Source of the DNA: Hallella mizrahii
Lineage (GTDB): Bacteria > Bacteroidota > Bacteroidia > Bacteroidales > Bacteroidaceae
NCBI RefSeq assembly: GCF_009695775.1
Contig: NZ_VUNG01000008.1
Span: 38,279 to 102,278, forward strand
DNA length: 64,000 nt
Direction: 5' to 3'
Shown: piece by piece, positions 35,640-44,504 of the stretch
Numbering within the stretch: the first letter of the stretch is position 1
How the letters are laid out: every line of letters begins with the position of its first letter
Translations under genes and position numbers: made by a program
The notes under the pieces: generated by a model
Told to the model about the DNA's origin: nothing
Seen by the model: only the letters and a program-made list of their open reading frames with translations
The model's database searches: none

Positions 35640-35662
35640 TATATATATAATAAGGTGTATGC
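35640..35662. repeat. TATATATATAATAAGGTGTA motif, single copy
   Basis: Resembles the tandem units at 33190-33258, again in the gap upstream of a minus-strand gene (purD). Reads TACACCTTATTATATATA on the coding strand. Confidence 0.55.
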
Positions 35663-35710
35663 TACCGGACAATCTTTCCTTTTTGCGGCTGCTGTCGGTA
35701 AGCATCACCT

Positions 35711-37048
35711 TTATTTTTTGTCAGTGTCCTCGTCGAGCCATTGCCGGATGATGTCCACGATCTCGTTGCGCTCAATCTTTGGGAAAGAGACGATGCGGGT
35801 GGCATGGCTGCCACGTGGTAAGACAAAGACGTGGATGTTGTGCTTGTTTTCTAAGAAGTCTAACTTTGCCACGCCAGAACTGCCCCACGGGTCGAGACCG
35901 CCATAGATGAAGATCATCTTTGGGTCGTTGTGTCGCAGAAATGCCATCGTCTTGCGGTAGAGGGTGGGATCAAAAGGCTCGTTGCGAAGGCTGTCCGGCA
36001 ACATGATGCGACGGAGATAGTCCTTGGTGGTCTTGACGGAAAGCCATTTGCGCAGTGGCTTCACGTCGTAACCATAGTACCCTAATTCCTTGGCCGCCTG
36101 CACATTGAAGGACAGGTCGCTTGACTCGACAGAGAAGTAGCCGGGGTTGCTGATACGGATCAGATGGTTGAAAAGCGTTTCGTCGCTGGCCGTCGAAGCC
36201 GGGATATCGCTTACCGGCGTGCCCCATTGCCACAGCGCGAAAGCATATTCCAGCACACAGAGGTCATAGATCTCGTTGAGCGGAGCGCGGAAGGTGAGCT
36301 GGTTTTTCGAGACATAGTCCTTGAAGAGCGGCATGAGCGCATTGCGGCGCTGTAGCACGGCTTGCTGAAACTCCCGCACCCGCTGACGTTCTTTCGCCGT
36401 TCCTACCTGGTCTCGCAGGAAGGGTTCGTGCCGTCCGTCTTCCACGCTGCGGTTGAGCGGAGCCACGTAAGGCACTGAGATGTCGACGTCGTCAGGATAG
36501 AACACACGGTAGAACAGGCAGGTCTGTCCACCCTTGCTGATGCCCGTAGCCATCCACTTGCCTTTATAGAGTCGGTGGAAGGTGGTGTTGACATGATGGA
36601 GGTCAGCCAGAGAATTCTCCACAGTGAGGTAGCGCCAGTTGCAGGGCTGCGGTGTGGAAGCGGCGAAATAGCGATACTCCACAAAGACGAGGTTGGCGTC
36701 AAAGAGCTTGGACAGTTCCTCGGCATAGCCTTCCTTGAGCGCATAGTTGCAATTGTAGCCCTCCGTAACCAGCACTGTAGGCCGGTCGAAGCCCGCATGA
36801 CAGACGATGACCCGCTGTTGGAAAGCCCCCACCGTCGTGTCGTTGGGGTCGATCCATTGGCGGATGTTCATCAGGTATTTATGTTCATACTTGGTGCTCT
36901 TGAGCTCCTCAACCTTTGAGATGCCGGGCAGCGCCATGAGCTGCGCCTTGACGTCCTCCCCCCACATCTGTAAGGGGAGCAGCAAGGCAATCAGCAGTGG
37001 CAGGAGCCGCATGCCTGTCATCCAATATGCAGCCGTTTGTTTTTTCAT
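35711..37048 (-). CDS. secreted S37-family (PS-10) proline-type aminopeptidase
   Basis: 445 aa with a signal peptide ending near LPLQMWGED. An alpha/beta-hydrolase with nucleophile Ser171 in GISKGGQT and the conserved EYRYF and YNCNYALKEGY segments of the S37 family, whose Streptomyces prototype is a tripeptidyl aminopeptidase. Probably periplasmic; trims N-terminal tripeptides or proline-containing peptides. Its start overlaps the DPP IV stop by 4 bp (ATGA), so the two peptidases are translated together. Confidence 0.85.
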   Translation of the reverse strand: MKKQTAAYWMTGMRLLPLLIALLLPLQMWGEDVKAQLMALPGISKVEELKSTKYEHKYLMNIRQWIDPNDTTVGAFQQRVIVCHAGFDRPTVLVTEGYNCNYALKEGYAEELSKLFDANLVFVEYRYFAASTPQPCNWRYLTVENSLADLHHVNTTFHRLYKGKWMATGISKGGQTCLFYRVFYPDDVDISVPYVAPLNRSVEDGRHEPFLRDQVGTAKERQRVREFQQAVLQRRNALMPLFKDYVSKNQLTFRAPLNEIYDLCVLEYAFALWQWGTPVSDIPASTASDETLFNHLIRISNPGYFSVESSDLSFNVQAAKELGYYGYDVKPLRKWLSVKTTKDYLRRIMLPDSLRNEPFDPTLYRKTMAFLRHNDPKMIFIYGGLDPWGSSGVAKLDFLENKHNIHVFVLPRGSHATRIVSFPKIERNEIVDIIRQWLDEDTDKK

Positions 37049-39243
37049 TTCAGATAGTCATCGAAATACTGTGAGATGCGCTCGTGGAGATGCGTGGACT
37101 GATGTCCTCGCATGTTGTGCGGTTCACCGGGATAGACGAAGAAGTCGGGCTGAGTGCCGTCCTGAATGCACTGTTTGATGAATGTCAGCGCATGCTGTGG
37201 CACCACCACTGGGTCGTTGAGCCCGATGATGATCTGCAGCTTGCCCTTGAGATTCTTTGCCTTTGGCAGCAGACTCGAGTGAGCATAGCCGTCGGGATTG
37301 GTCTGTGGCGTGTCCATATATCGTTCGCCATACATCACCTCGTACCATTTCCAGTCGATGACAGGACCACCAGCTACGCCCACCTTGAAGACTTCGGGAT
37401 GCGTGGTCATCATGTTGATAGTCATAAAGCCGCCGAAGCTCCAGCCGTGCACGCCGAGTCGAGTGCTGTCGACATAGCTCAGGCTCTTGAGATACTTCAC
37501 GCCCTCCATCTGGTCTTCGACCTCATGGTCGCCGAGATGGCGGAAGGTGACTTGCTCAAAGTCCTTGCCGCGGTTCTCACTGCCACGGTTGTCGAGGATG
37601 AAGAGCAGATAGCCTTTCTGTGCCATGTAGGTTTCCCACCCACGGCTGCAATAGTGCCAGCGTGCGTCGACGTTGTGGGCATGCGGGCCACCGTAGACGT
37701 AGACGATGGTCGGATATTTCTTGTTTTTGTCAAAGCCCACGGGCAGCACCATACGATAGTAGAGGTCGGTCTTGCCGTCAGCAGCCTTGATCGTCCCGCA
37801 ACGGTATTGAGGGACAGCGTAGCCTTTCCATGGATCGGAAGCCGTAAACCAGCGCACGGCTTTCTTTGTAGCCACGTTGACAAGGTCGATATTGCGTGGA
37901 ACGGTGGGCTCCTGATAGTTGTCTACGATCATCAGGCCGTTTTCGCTGAGCGAGGCATTGTGCCATCCCTTGCCGTTGTCGAGCAGGGTGCGCTTACCGT
38001 CTTTCAGGCTTACCATCCACGTGTTGCGCTGAATGGGACTGCATTCGTTGGAAGCGTAGACGATGGCTTTGAGTTTTGTGTTGAAGCCGAGCATGTCCAT
38101 CACCACCCAGGACCCTTTGGTGAGCTGCCTGAGTTGCTTGCCCTCCTTATTAAAAAGGTATAGATGGTTGTATCCGTCTTTCTGGCTTTGCATGATAAAC
38201 TTGTTGCTGTCCCAGGGCAGGAAGACGATCGGGTGGAGGGGCTCCACGTATTTGTCATCAGTTTCGCGGTAGAGTTCAGCCTTCTTCTCGCCTGTGACTG
38301 CGTCGTAGCTCACGAGTCGGCAGTCGTTCTGGTCGCGGTTGAGTTCAAAGAGATAGATGGTCTTGCCGTCGGGACTCCAAGCCGGATTGGTGAAATAGCG
38401 GTCAGTAGGATCCCCGGCCTTGAGATAGATGGTCGTCCCCTTCTTCAGATCATAGATGCCAAGCGTCACTTTGTGCATCTTCTGTCCTGCCATCGGGTAT
38501 TTCTCCGGTGCTGGCGTGGCGATGACACCCGTCTTTCCTTTCTCAAGGCTCTCCTTGGCTTCAGGTATGGTGACCAGTGGGAAGTCGGTGACCATGCTTT
38601 GATCCATGCGTGTGAAGAGCAGTTTCGTGCCGTCGGGGCTCCAAAAGGTGCCTTTGCTCCATCCGAACTCATCGCGGTGGACACTTTGCCCGTAGACGAT
38701 GTCGCGTGAGCCGTCCTTGGTGAGCGTCAGCGTTTTGCCTCGGCCGTCAAGCACGCAGAGCTGATGGCCGCTGACAAAGGCTGTACACTCCGTGGCGGGA
38801 CAGTAGTCGCTGGAGACCACCGGACCCTCGATCTCCCGCGTCCACATCAGCCTGCCGGCCTTGAAGTCGTAGAGCGCGCGTCCCTTGCCGTAATCGATCA
38901 CAGCCCAACTCTTGTCGGCAAAGGGGAAGAAGACATTGTAGAGCGAACGGACTTTCTTGCCGTCACCGCCGCCTTGCTTTTGTATGTTGCTGAGCGTGAA
39001 GAGCGTTGTCTCCTTACCCGTCTGCGGATCGATGAGCGCACACTCTTCCGCGTCGAGCCTGACGGGCTTGTCGCCCCACCAGGCTGTCCAGCGGTTCTTG
39101 GCGGTCATCTGGTGATAGTTTTTGCCGCCAAAGTTCAGATCCTCAAGCGTAAACTGCTTGAGGTCTGCCGTTTTTTGCTGTGCTCCTGCTGAGAGAGTAG
39201 TCATAGCCAAGAGAACACCTAAGGTAATATGTTTAATCTTCAT
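37045..39243 (-). CDS. dipeptidyl-peptidase IV (S9B)
   Basis: Exported serine peptidase releasing Xaa-Pro dipeptides, 732 aa from the ATG at 39243 (MKIKHITLGVLLAMTTLSAGAQQ). The open frame extends upstream to 39594, but that part is the out-of-frame shadow of the methyltransferase repeat tail. An N-terminal eight-bladed propeller precedes the hydrolase domain with nucleophile Ser602 in GWSFGGFMT; the His is in PGEPHNM near the C-terminus. The ATG lies inside the last codons of the methyltransferase gene (11-bp overlap). Forms a peptide-degradation pair with the S37 enzyme. Confidence 0.92.
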   Translation of the reverse strand: MKIKHITLGVLLAMTTLSAGAQQKTADLKQFTLEDLNFGGKNYHQMTAKNRWTAWWGDKPVRLDAEECALIDPQTGKETTLFTLSNIQKQGGGDGKKVRSLYNVFFPFADKSWAVIDYGKGRALYDFKAGRLMWTREIEGPVVSSDYCPATECTAFVSGHQLCVLDGRGKTLTLTKDGSRDIVYGQSVHRDEFGWSKGTFWSPDGTKLLFTRMDQSMVTDFPLVTIPEAKESLEKGKTGVIATPAPEKYPMAGQKMHKVTLGIYDLKKGTTIYLKAGDPTDRYFTNPAWSPDGKTIYLFELNRDQNDCRLVSYDAVTGEKKAELYRETDDKYVEPLHPIVFLPWDSNKFIMQSQKDGYNHLYLFNKEGKQLRQLTKGSWVVMDMLGFNTKLKAIVYASNECSPIQRNTWMVSLKDGKRTLLDNGKGWHNASLSENGLMIVDNYQEPTVPRNIDLVNVATKKAVRWFTASDPWKGYAVPQYRCGTIKAADGKTDLYYRMVLPVGFDKNKKYPTIVYVYGGPHAHNVDARWHYCSRGWETYMAQKGYLLFILDNRGSENRGKDFEQVTFRHLGDHEVEDQMEGVKYLKSLSYVDSTRLGVHGWSFGGFMTINMMTTHPEVFKVGVAGGPVIDWKWYEVMYGERYMDTPQTNPDGYAHSSLLPKAKNLKGKLQIIIGLNDPVVVPQHALTFIKQCIQDGTQPDFFVYPGEPHNMRGHQSTHLHERISQYFDDYLK

Positions 39244-40759
39244 CTTCAAAGCGTCTGTTTTTTCCAAACTTGTCGCTGCCGCGGCGGTTGCCACGGTCGC
39301 TGCGTCCGCGGAAGTCGTCACCGCGTCGGCGATTCTTGAAATCATCGCCGCGTCGGCGTCCCTTATGGTCATCATCGTCGCGCCGACTCTTGAAGTCGTC
39401 ACCACCACGTCGGCGTCCTTTGAAGTCGTCGTCGCCGAAACGTCGCTGGGAACGCGTGCCGGGAGCGGGGAAGGAGTGGAACTTAAACGATCGAATGTCG
39501 CCCTCCTCGTTGGACTCCTCTTCCTCGAGTCGTTGTTTAAACTCGCGGTTTTTCTTGAAGCGGTGCTTTTGTGCCATCTCGCGCTTCTCCTCATCGGTCT
39601 TGACGATGCCGCCCTCAGAGCGGAAATCCTTCATCTTGCCGTCGAAGAGCACATATTTTCGGAACTCACATTCCAGGCTGCCATTGTAAAGAGGTATCTT
39701 CAGGCTTGGCTTGAGCCCGATCTGCTCGAAACATTCCTCGCGGTAGCTGAGGATCCACGCCTCATTGCCGCCGAAGGCATTCTTCAGTCTTTCGCCGATC
39801 ATGCGATAAGTTCCTAAGAGGTTCGGCGTGGAGATACGCTCACCATAAGGCGGATTTGTGACGATGATGCTCTTCTGCTCGGGCTTCTTGAAATTCTTGA
39901 AGTCCTGCTGCTCCACGGTGATCTCCTTCGACAGTCCGGCAGCCTTGACGTTCAGTCGAGCCGTGTTGACAGCCTTCATGTCGATGTCGTAGCCATAGAT
40001 ATGATAGGGGAACTCGCGCTCCTGCGAGTCGTCGTTGTAGATCTCGTCGAAGAGATTCTGGTCGAAGTCGGGCCATTTCTCAAAGGCGAATTCCTTGCGG
40101 AAGACGCCCGGCGAGATGTTGCGTGCGATGAGAGCAGCCTCGATGAGGATAGTACCGGAGCCGCACATCGGGTCAATGAAGTCGCAGTCGCCTTTCCATC
40201 CCGTCATCAGGATCATGCCAGCAGCCAGCACTTCATTCAGCGGCGCCTCTACGCTCTCTTGACGGTAGCCTCTTCGGTGCAGGCTCTCGCCGCTGGAGTC
40301 GAGCGCGATGGTGGCGTCGTCGTTGGCAATATGTATGTGTAGCCGGATATCCGGGTTGGCTACAGAGATATTGGGTCGTTTGCCTGTCTTCTCTCGGAAC
40401 TGGTCCACGATGGCGTCTTTGACCTTGTAGGTGACGAAGCGTGAGTTGCGGAAGTCATCGGAGTAGACGACGGTGTCTACTGAGAACGTCTTTCCCTCAA
40501 GGATATATTGGCTCCAGTCGATTTTCTGCACCTCGGTGTAAACGTCTTCTGCCGAGCTGGCTTTGAAATGTTTTATAGGTTTCAGGATGCGGATGGCAGT
40601 GTGCAGTTGGAAGTTGGCGCGGTACATCATTTCCTTGTCACCGGTAAACGATACCATACGGCGGCCGATTTGCACGTTGTTAGCACCCAGTTGGGTCAGC
40701 TCCTGTGCCAGGACGGGCTCCAAGCCCATGAATGTCTTGGCGATGAGTTCGAATTCCAT
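39233..40759 (-). CDS. THUMP-domain RNA guanine-N2 methyltransferase with R/D/G repeat tail
   Basis: 508 aa. The N-terminal THUMP RNA-binding domain (to ~160) is followed by a Rossmann methyltransferase with DPMCGSGT (196-203, SAM site) and NPPYGER (302-308, target-base site). This matches RlmL N-terminal half/TrmN-type enzymes that make m2G in 23S rRNA. Residues ~415-508 are a charged low-complexity tail of GDDFK-RRR-type units. The tail is an extra feature relative to the core enzyme, comparable to the tail on the pseudouridine synthase at 4653-6140. Its end overlaps the DPP IV start. Confidence 0.88.
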   Translation of the reverse strand: MEFELIAKTFMGLEPVLAQELTQLGANNVQIGRRMVSFTGDKEMMYRANFQLHTAIRILKPIKHFKASSAEDVYTEVQKIDWSQYILEGKTFSVDTVVYSDDFRNSRFVTYKVKDAIVDQFREKTGKRPNISVANPDIRLHIHIANDDATIALDSSGESLHRRGYRQESVEAPLNEVLAAGMILMTGWKGDCDFIDPMCGSGTILIEAALIARNISPGVFRKEFAFEKWPDFDQNLFDEIYNDDSQEREFPYHIYGYDIDMKAVNTARLNVKAAGLSKEITVEQQDFKNFKKPEQKSIIVTNPPYGERISTPNLLGTYRMIGERLKNAFGGNEAWILSYREECFEQIGLKPSLKIPLYNGSLECEFRKYVLFDGKMKDFRSEGGIVKTDEEKREMAQKHRFKKNREFKQRLEEEESNEEGDIRSFKFHSFPAPGTRSQRRFGDDDFKGRRRGGDDFKSRRDDDDHKGRRRGDDFKNRRRGDDFRGRSDRGNRRGSDKFGKNRRFEDED

Positions 40760-40798
40760 TTTAGCTAAAAATAAATATAAATGTTATTTGAATGTCGT

Positions 40799-41725
40799 TT
40801 ATTTGTTTTTGTTGTAGATCTTGGTTTGTGGTGCCATGTCGTCCATGACCCATGTGTTGGCTCCTACGACGCATCCTTTGCCGATGGTCACGCGGCCGAG
40901 CACGGTGGCGTTGGCATAGATGACCACGTCGTCCTCGATGATCGGGTGGCGTGGGATGCCCTTGATAGGATTGCCGTGCTCGTCGAGGGGAAAGCTCTTG
41001 GCACCGAGTGTCACGCCCTGATAGAGTTTGACGTTCTTGCCGATGATACAAGTCTCGCCGATGACGACACCCGTCCCGTGGTCGATAGTGAACGAGGGAC
41101 CAATGGTAGCTCCAGGATGTATGTCCATGCCGGTCTCGGAGTGTGCAATCTCTGTCATCATGCGGGGAATCAAGGGTACGCCCATCGTAAACAGTTCGTG
41201 AGCGACACGGAAAATGGTCAGCGTCTTGATCACCGGGTAGCAGGCCAGTATCTCAGCCATGCTTGTCGCTGCCGGATCACCGTTGTAGGCTGCCACCACG
41301 TCGGTGGCAAGGATGCGGCGCACGGCAGGCAGGCGGCTGATGAGTTCCGTTGCCATCTCCTTAGACTCCTTTTTGAGTGTTTCCAAGTCTCTGAGGATAC
41401 AAGTGTCAGCAGAAGGCTTTTTCTCGGTATTATCGTCGTTATCGGCGAAGCACATTCCGGCCAGGATCTGTTCGGCAAGCAGTTTTTGCAGCCGCTCCAC
41501 GTTCACGCCAATTTGATATTTGATGGTTTTGACGTTTACTTGTGACTTTCCAAAATAGCCGGGGAAGAGGATGGCGCGTGCCAACTGGATAATATCTTCA
41601 AGCGCCGTGCTTGAAGGCAGTGGATATCCATCCTTATGCTGATGAAACAGTCCCTTGAGCGAGCTCGGCTCGGAGAGCGCCTCTACTGTTTCCGTCAACT
41701 TGTGAGCCATATCTTGAGTACTCAT
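40799..41725 (-). CDS. serine O-acetyltransferase (EpsC/CysE type)
   Basis: 308 aa. The C-terminal left-handed beta-helix of hexapeptide repeats (DIHPGATIGPSFTIDHGTGVVIGETCIIGKNV and following) carries the catalytic His/Asp. The N-terminal helical domain is longer than in E. coli CysE and matches the EpsC-type plant-like form. Makes O-acetylserine from Ser and acetyl-CoA, the first step of cysteine synthesis. Monocistronic with its own promoter. Confidence 0.92.
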   Translation of the reverse strand: MSTQDMAHKLTETVEALSEPSSLKGLFHQHKDGYPLPSSTALEDIIQLARAILFPGYFGKSQVNVKTIKYQIGVNVERLQKLLAEQILAGMCFADNDDNTEKKPSADTCILRDLETLKKESKEMATELISRLPAVRRILATDVVAAYNGDPAATSMAEILACYPVIKTLTIFRVAHELFTMGVPLIPRMMTEIAHSETGMDIHPGATIGPSFTIDHGTGVVIGETCIIGKNVKLYQGVTLGAKSFPLDEHGNPIKGIPRHPIIEDDVVIYANATVLGRVTIGKGCVVGANTWVMDDMAPQTKIYNKNK

Positions 41726-41748
41726 CTCTCTGTAGTGTAATCTTAGCG

Positions 41749-41756
41749 CAAAGATA
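41749..41756 (-). promoter_or_regulatory. -7 element of serine acetyltransferase gene
   Basis: Minus-strand TATCTTTG (41756-41749), 24-31 nt before the ATG at 41725. No good -33 seen. Confidence 0.65.
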
Positions 41757-41956
41757 CTAAATTATCGGCGAATGAGAAAACAATCGGCGATTTTTCTTTT
41801 TTTATAAGTCGTACTAATCTTCGACATGAGAAAAAGTGAAAGCTACGTTGTTGCCGTTCGCAACATTTTTACACCTGTTGTTGTTGTCATAGTTTGCTCA
41901 TAGAACGATAGTGGGGGAGAGATTAGGGGATCATTGTCAATTCTTGCATAAAATAC
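41757..41956. other. intergenic region pyrH/serine acetyltransferase, no gene seen
   Basis: AT-rich with short frames only; no feature beyond the promoter on its left and terminators on its right. Confidence 0.45.
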
Positions 41957-41992
41957 GAAAAGCCCCCTTAAGGCTCATTCTTTAGGGGGCTT
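41957..41992 (-). terminator. pyrH terminator
   Basis: Minus-strand AAGCCCCCTAAA pairs with TTAAGGGGGCTT and then runs into TTTT. 60 bp after the pyrH stop. Confidence 0.82.
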
Positions 41993-42003
41993 GGTTGCTT
42001 ACA

Positions 42004-42024
42004 GCCGGAAGAAGCTCTTCCGGC
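42004..42024. other. short perfect hairpin GCCGGAAGA/TCTTCCGGC
   Basis: 9-bp stem, 3-nt loop, between the pyrH stop and the main terminator. Followed by a T-run on the + strand, so it could stop antisense transcription into pyrH. Confidence 0.55.
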
Positions 42025-42051
42025 GATTTTTTTACTTGGATGTATTTGTTA

Positions 42052-42759
42052 TTATGGATGCACGAGTGTACCGATTTCCTCACCATCCATGACCTTCTTA
42101 AGGTTGCCTTTCTCGTCCATATTGAAGACGTAGATAGGCAGATGGTTGTCCTGGCACATACAGATAGCAGTGAGATCCATGACACGCAGGCCACGGTCGA
42201 GCACCTCTTTGTAGCTGATGTCCTTGAACTTCTTAGCCGTCGGATCCTTTTCGGGGTCGGCGGTGTAGACGCCGTCGACACGCGTACCCTTGAGCATCAC
42301 GTCAGCCTCAATCTCAATGCCACGGAGCGAAGAGCCTGTGTCGGTGGTGAAATATGGATTACCGGTACCGGCGGAGAAGATGCAGACATAGCCGGCCTGA
42401 AGTGCTTCGATGGCCTTCCACTTGTTGTAGAACTCACCGATGGGCTCCATGCGGATGGCTGTCATCACCTTGTTCTTTACTCCGATAGCTCCTAAGGCGG
42501 AACTCAAAGCCAGTGAGTTGATGACCGTGGCACACATACCCATCTGATCGCCCTTGACGCGGTCGAAGCCTTTCTGCGAGCCGCTGAGACCGCGGAAGAT
42601 GTTACCTCCACCGATGACGATGCCGATCTGTACGCCCATGTCATGGATTTCCTTAATCTGTGCGGCATAATCACTCAGTCGCTCTGGGTCTATGCCATAA
42701 CCTTGTTTGCCCATCAGACTCTCACCGGAGAGCTTGAGCAGAATACGTTTGAATCTCAT
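42052..42759 (-). CDS. pyrH: UMP kinase
   Basis: Hexameric bacterial uridylate kinase, 235 aa, phosphorylating UMP to UDP. The amino-acid-kinase fold signatures LLKLSGESLMG (8-18), GGGNIFRG and the C-terminal MDLTAICMCQDNHLPIYVFN are intact. Essential gene. 113 bp downstream of birA; no clear promoter motif in that gap, so it may be read from the upstream operon. Confidence 0.96.
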   Translation of the reverse strand: MRFKRILLKLSGESLMGKQGYGIDPERLSDYAAQIKEIHDMGVQIGIVIGGGNIFRGLSGSQKGFDRVKGDQMGMCATVINSLALSSALGAIGVKNKVMTAIRMEPIGEFYNKWKAIEALQAGYVCIFSAGTGNPYFTTDTGSSLRGIEIEADVMLKGTRVDGVYTADPEKDPTAKKFKDISYKEVLDRGLRVMDLTAICMCQDNHLPIYVFNMDEKGNLKKVMDGEEIGTLVHP

Positions 42760-42872
42760 ATCTTGAATGTTAATTGTTGTATGATGAATATCAGATTGCT
42801 AAAAGGTTGAATATCAAAAGATGCGTGTTGAATTGCTTCAAAAGAGAAGCAAAATTCAGAATGATGAGCGTC

Positions 42873-43685
42873 TCATGCGTTGATAATGAATTCCACCTCT
42901 TTGAAAGCGTAACGCCGAATGTGGTCCTCACGGTCGCGGAGTACAAGATGACCGTCGTCTTCCACCTCTACAAGGGCAGCCTCGAAGTCGCCGTCAGCAT
43001 CGCGATAGGGATAGAAGCCGTGGAGTCGGTAGAGCCATGACGTGTAGTTGCCGACGATCGTTGCGTAATCACCGTTGATGGTCGCTTGGATGTTGGCATC
43101 GAAACGCTTCAGGATATCCTGCAGGAGAGCCTCGCGGTCCACTTCGTGGCCTACGATCTGACAGAGTGAGACGGGATTGGGCGCATCACTATGGAAGGTC
43201 TGCTGGTTGACATCGATGCCCGGACCGATGACACAGTTCTTGATATGTCCGCCGCTCAGCGTATTTTCAATGAGAATGCCGCAGATTTTCTTATCCTTCC
43301 AATAGATGTCGTTGGGCCACTTGATGGTGAAATGATCGTCGTAGACAGCCAATGCATCACGGATAGCCAAGGCGATGGCTTCAGAGAGAATGAACTGGCT
43401 GGTGACAGGAATCCAAACCGGATGGAAGAGAATTGAGAAGAGCAGGTTCTTGCCCTTTTCGCTTTCCCATGTGTTGGTTCCTTGTCCACGCCCGGAAGAC
43501 TGGAATTCTGTGGTGACAACCCAATAGCGGGCTTGGTCGGCCGCAGGGGTTGCCTCACCCTGCTGAGGGGTTGAGAGCATGCGACGAATATAGGCATTGG
43601 TGCTGTCGGTCTCTTCCACACGGGTGATTCGAAAGATATTCGTGCTATTGTTTTTCTTTTTAAATAAGGAGCGGATTGAAAGCAT
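42873..43685 (-). CDS. birA: biotin--[acetyl-CoA-carboxylase] ligase
   Basis: 270 aa. TDSTNAYIRR near residue 26, GRGQGTNTWES and KWPNDIYWKDKKICGILIE (about residue 118 on) mark the catalytic BPL domain, which makes biotinyl-5'-AMP and biotinylates carboxylase carrier domains. No DNA-binding winged-helix N-terminus, so it is not a repressor. Start lies 26 bp inside the end of yraN. Confidence 0.93.
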   Translation of the reverse strand: MLSIRSLFKKKNNSTNIFRITRVEETDSTNAYIRRMLSTPQQGEATPAADQARYWVVTTEFQSSGRGQGTNTWESEKGKNLLFSILFHPVWIPVTSQFILSEAIALAIRDALAVYDDHFTIKWPNDIYWKDKKICGILIENTLSGGHIKNCVIGPGIDVNQQTFHSDAPNPVSLCQIVGHEVDREALLQDILKRFDANIQATINGDYATIVGNYTSWLYRLHGFYPYRDADGDFEAALVEVEDDGHLVLRDREDHIRRYAFKEVEFIINA

Positions 43686-44043
43686 CTTGTATATGTTCTA
43701 ATTGCGGGTGAGGATCATTCTCCTCTCCGATGATGGTTATGATGTCGAAGCGCAGTTCCTCTACAATGTCTCTGATTTTGACATACGTGTCGGCAGCTCG
43801 CCCAAGGTTTCTCATTTTACGGATATCGACAGCATCTTCCGGGTTGGTGATTTCTTCTTTGCTTCTTGTCTTCACCTCCACGAAGGCTACAGTCCGACGG
43901 TCAGGAGTGAGACATACGATGTCGAGATCGACCAGTCCTTTTCCCGGTCTCCAGTTACGGTCGAGGATGAGATAGTCCTTACCTTTCAGATATTGGGCAG
44001 CATAGTCTTCGCCCCATTTGCCGACATCGTTGTGAGTAGCCAT
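43660..44043 (-). CDS. YraN-family (UPF0102) endonuclease-like protein
   Basis: 127 aa. Family features: GEDYAAQYLKGKDYLILDRNWR, then VDLDIVCLTPDRRTVAFVEVKTRS, the PD-(D/E)xK nuclease-like core (Asp, Glu, Lys). Predicted DNA-processing or Holliday-junction-type nuclease; no firm function. Overlaps birA by 26 bp and follows tadA by 9 bp. Confidence 0.9.
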   Translation of the reverse strand: MATHNDVGKWGEDYAAQYLKGKDYLILDRNWRPGKGLVDLDIVCLTPDRRTVAFVEVKTRSKEEITNPEDAVDIRKMRNLGRAADTYVKIRDIVEELRFDIITIIGEENDPHPQLEHIQDAFNPLLI

Positions 44044-44052
44044 TGTTGTCGA

Positions 44053-44487
44053 TTATCTTCTGAGTCGAAAAAATTCCTGCATCAGCGTAGTACACTCCTT
44101 TTCGAGTATGCCGGAAGTGGTGGATGCTTTAGGATGCAGGGCGTGCGGCGCATAGCAAGTGTATCCCCGCTTGGGATCGCAAGCGCCATAGACAACACGC
44201 GCCACCTGTGCCCATCCGAGCGCACCGGCACACATTGTACAAGGCTCCACGGTGACATAGAGCGTGCAGTCGGTCAGATATTTGCCTCCCAAGAGATTGG
44301 CAGCAGAGGTGATAGCCAGCATTTCGGCATGAGCAGTGACGTCGTGGAGCGCCTCTGTCTGGTTGTGTGCCCGCGCAATGACGCGCCCCTTGTTCACTAC
44401 AACGGCTCCCACAGGGATCTCCCCCTCCTCGAAAGCAGCCCGAGCCTCATTGAGTGCCAGCCGCATAAAGTCTTCGTCGGTCATCAT
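44053..44487 (-). CDS. tadA: tRNA-specific adenosine deaminase (TadA-like)
   Basis: 144-aa zinc deaminase. H53-A-E55 supplies a zinc ligand and the proton-shuttle Glu; PCTMC (82-86) supplies the two Cys ligands. Converts A34 to inosine in tRNA-Arg(ACG). A guanine deaminase-like specificity is the main alternative for this fold. 17 bp after the coiled-coil lipoprotein gene; part of the rsmI-birA operon. Confidence 0.88.
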   Translation of the reverse strand: MMTDEDFMRLALNEARAAFEEGEIPVGAVVVNKGRVIARAHNQTEALHDVTAHAEMLAITSAANLLGGKYLTDCTLYVTVEPCTMCAGALGWAQVARVVYGACDPKRGYTCYAPHALHPKASTTSGILEKECTTLMQEFFRLRR

Positions 44488-44504
44488 TCTTTATGATATC
44501 ATGT

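Noticed and set aside
39244..39594. 117-codon N-terminal extension of the DPP IV frame
   Set aside because: Lies in the methyltransferase repeat tail in another frame; the signal peptide starts at 39243.
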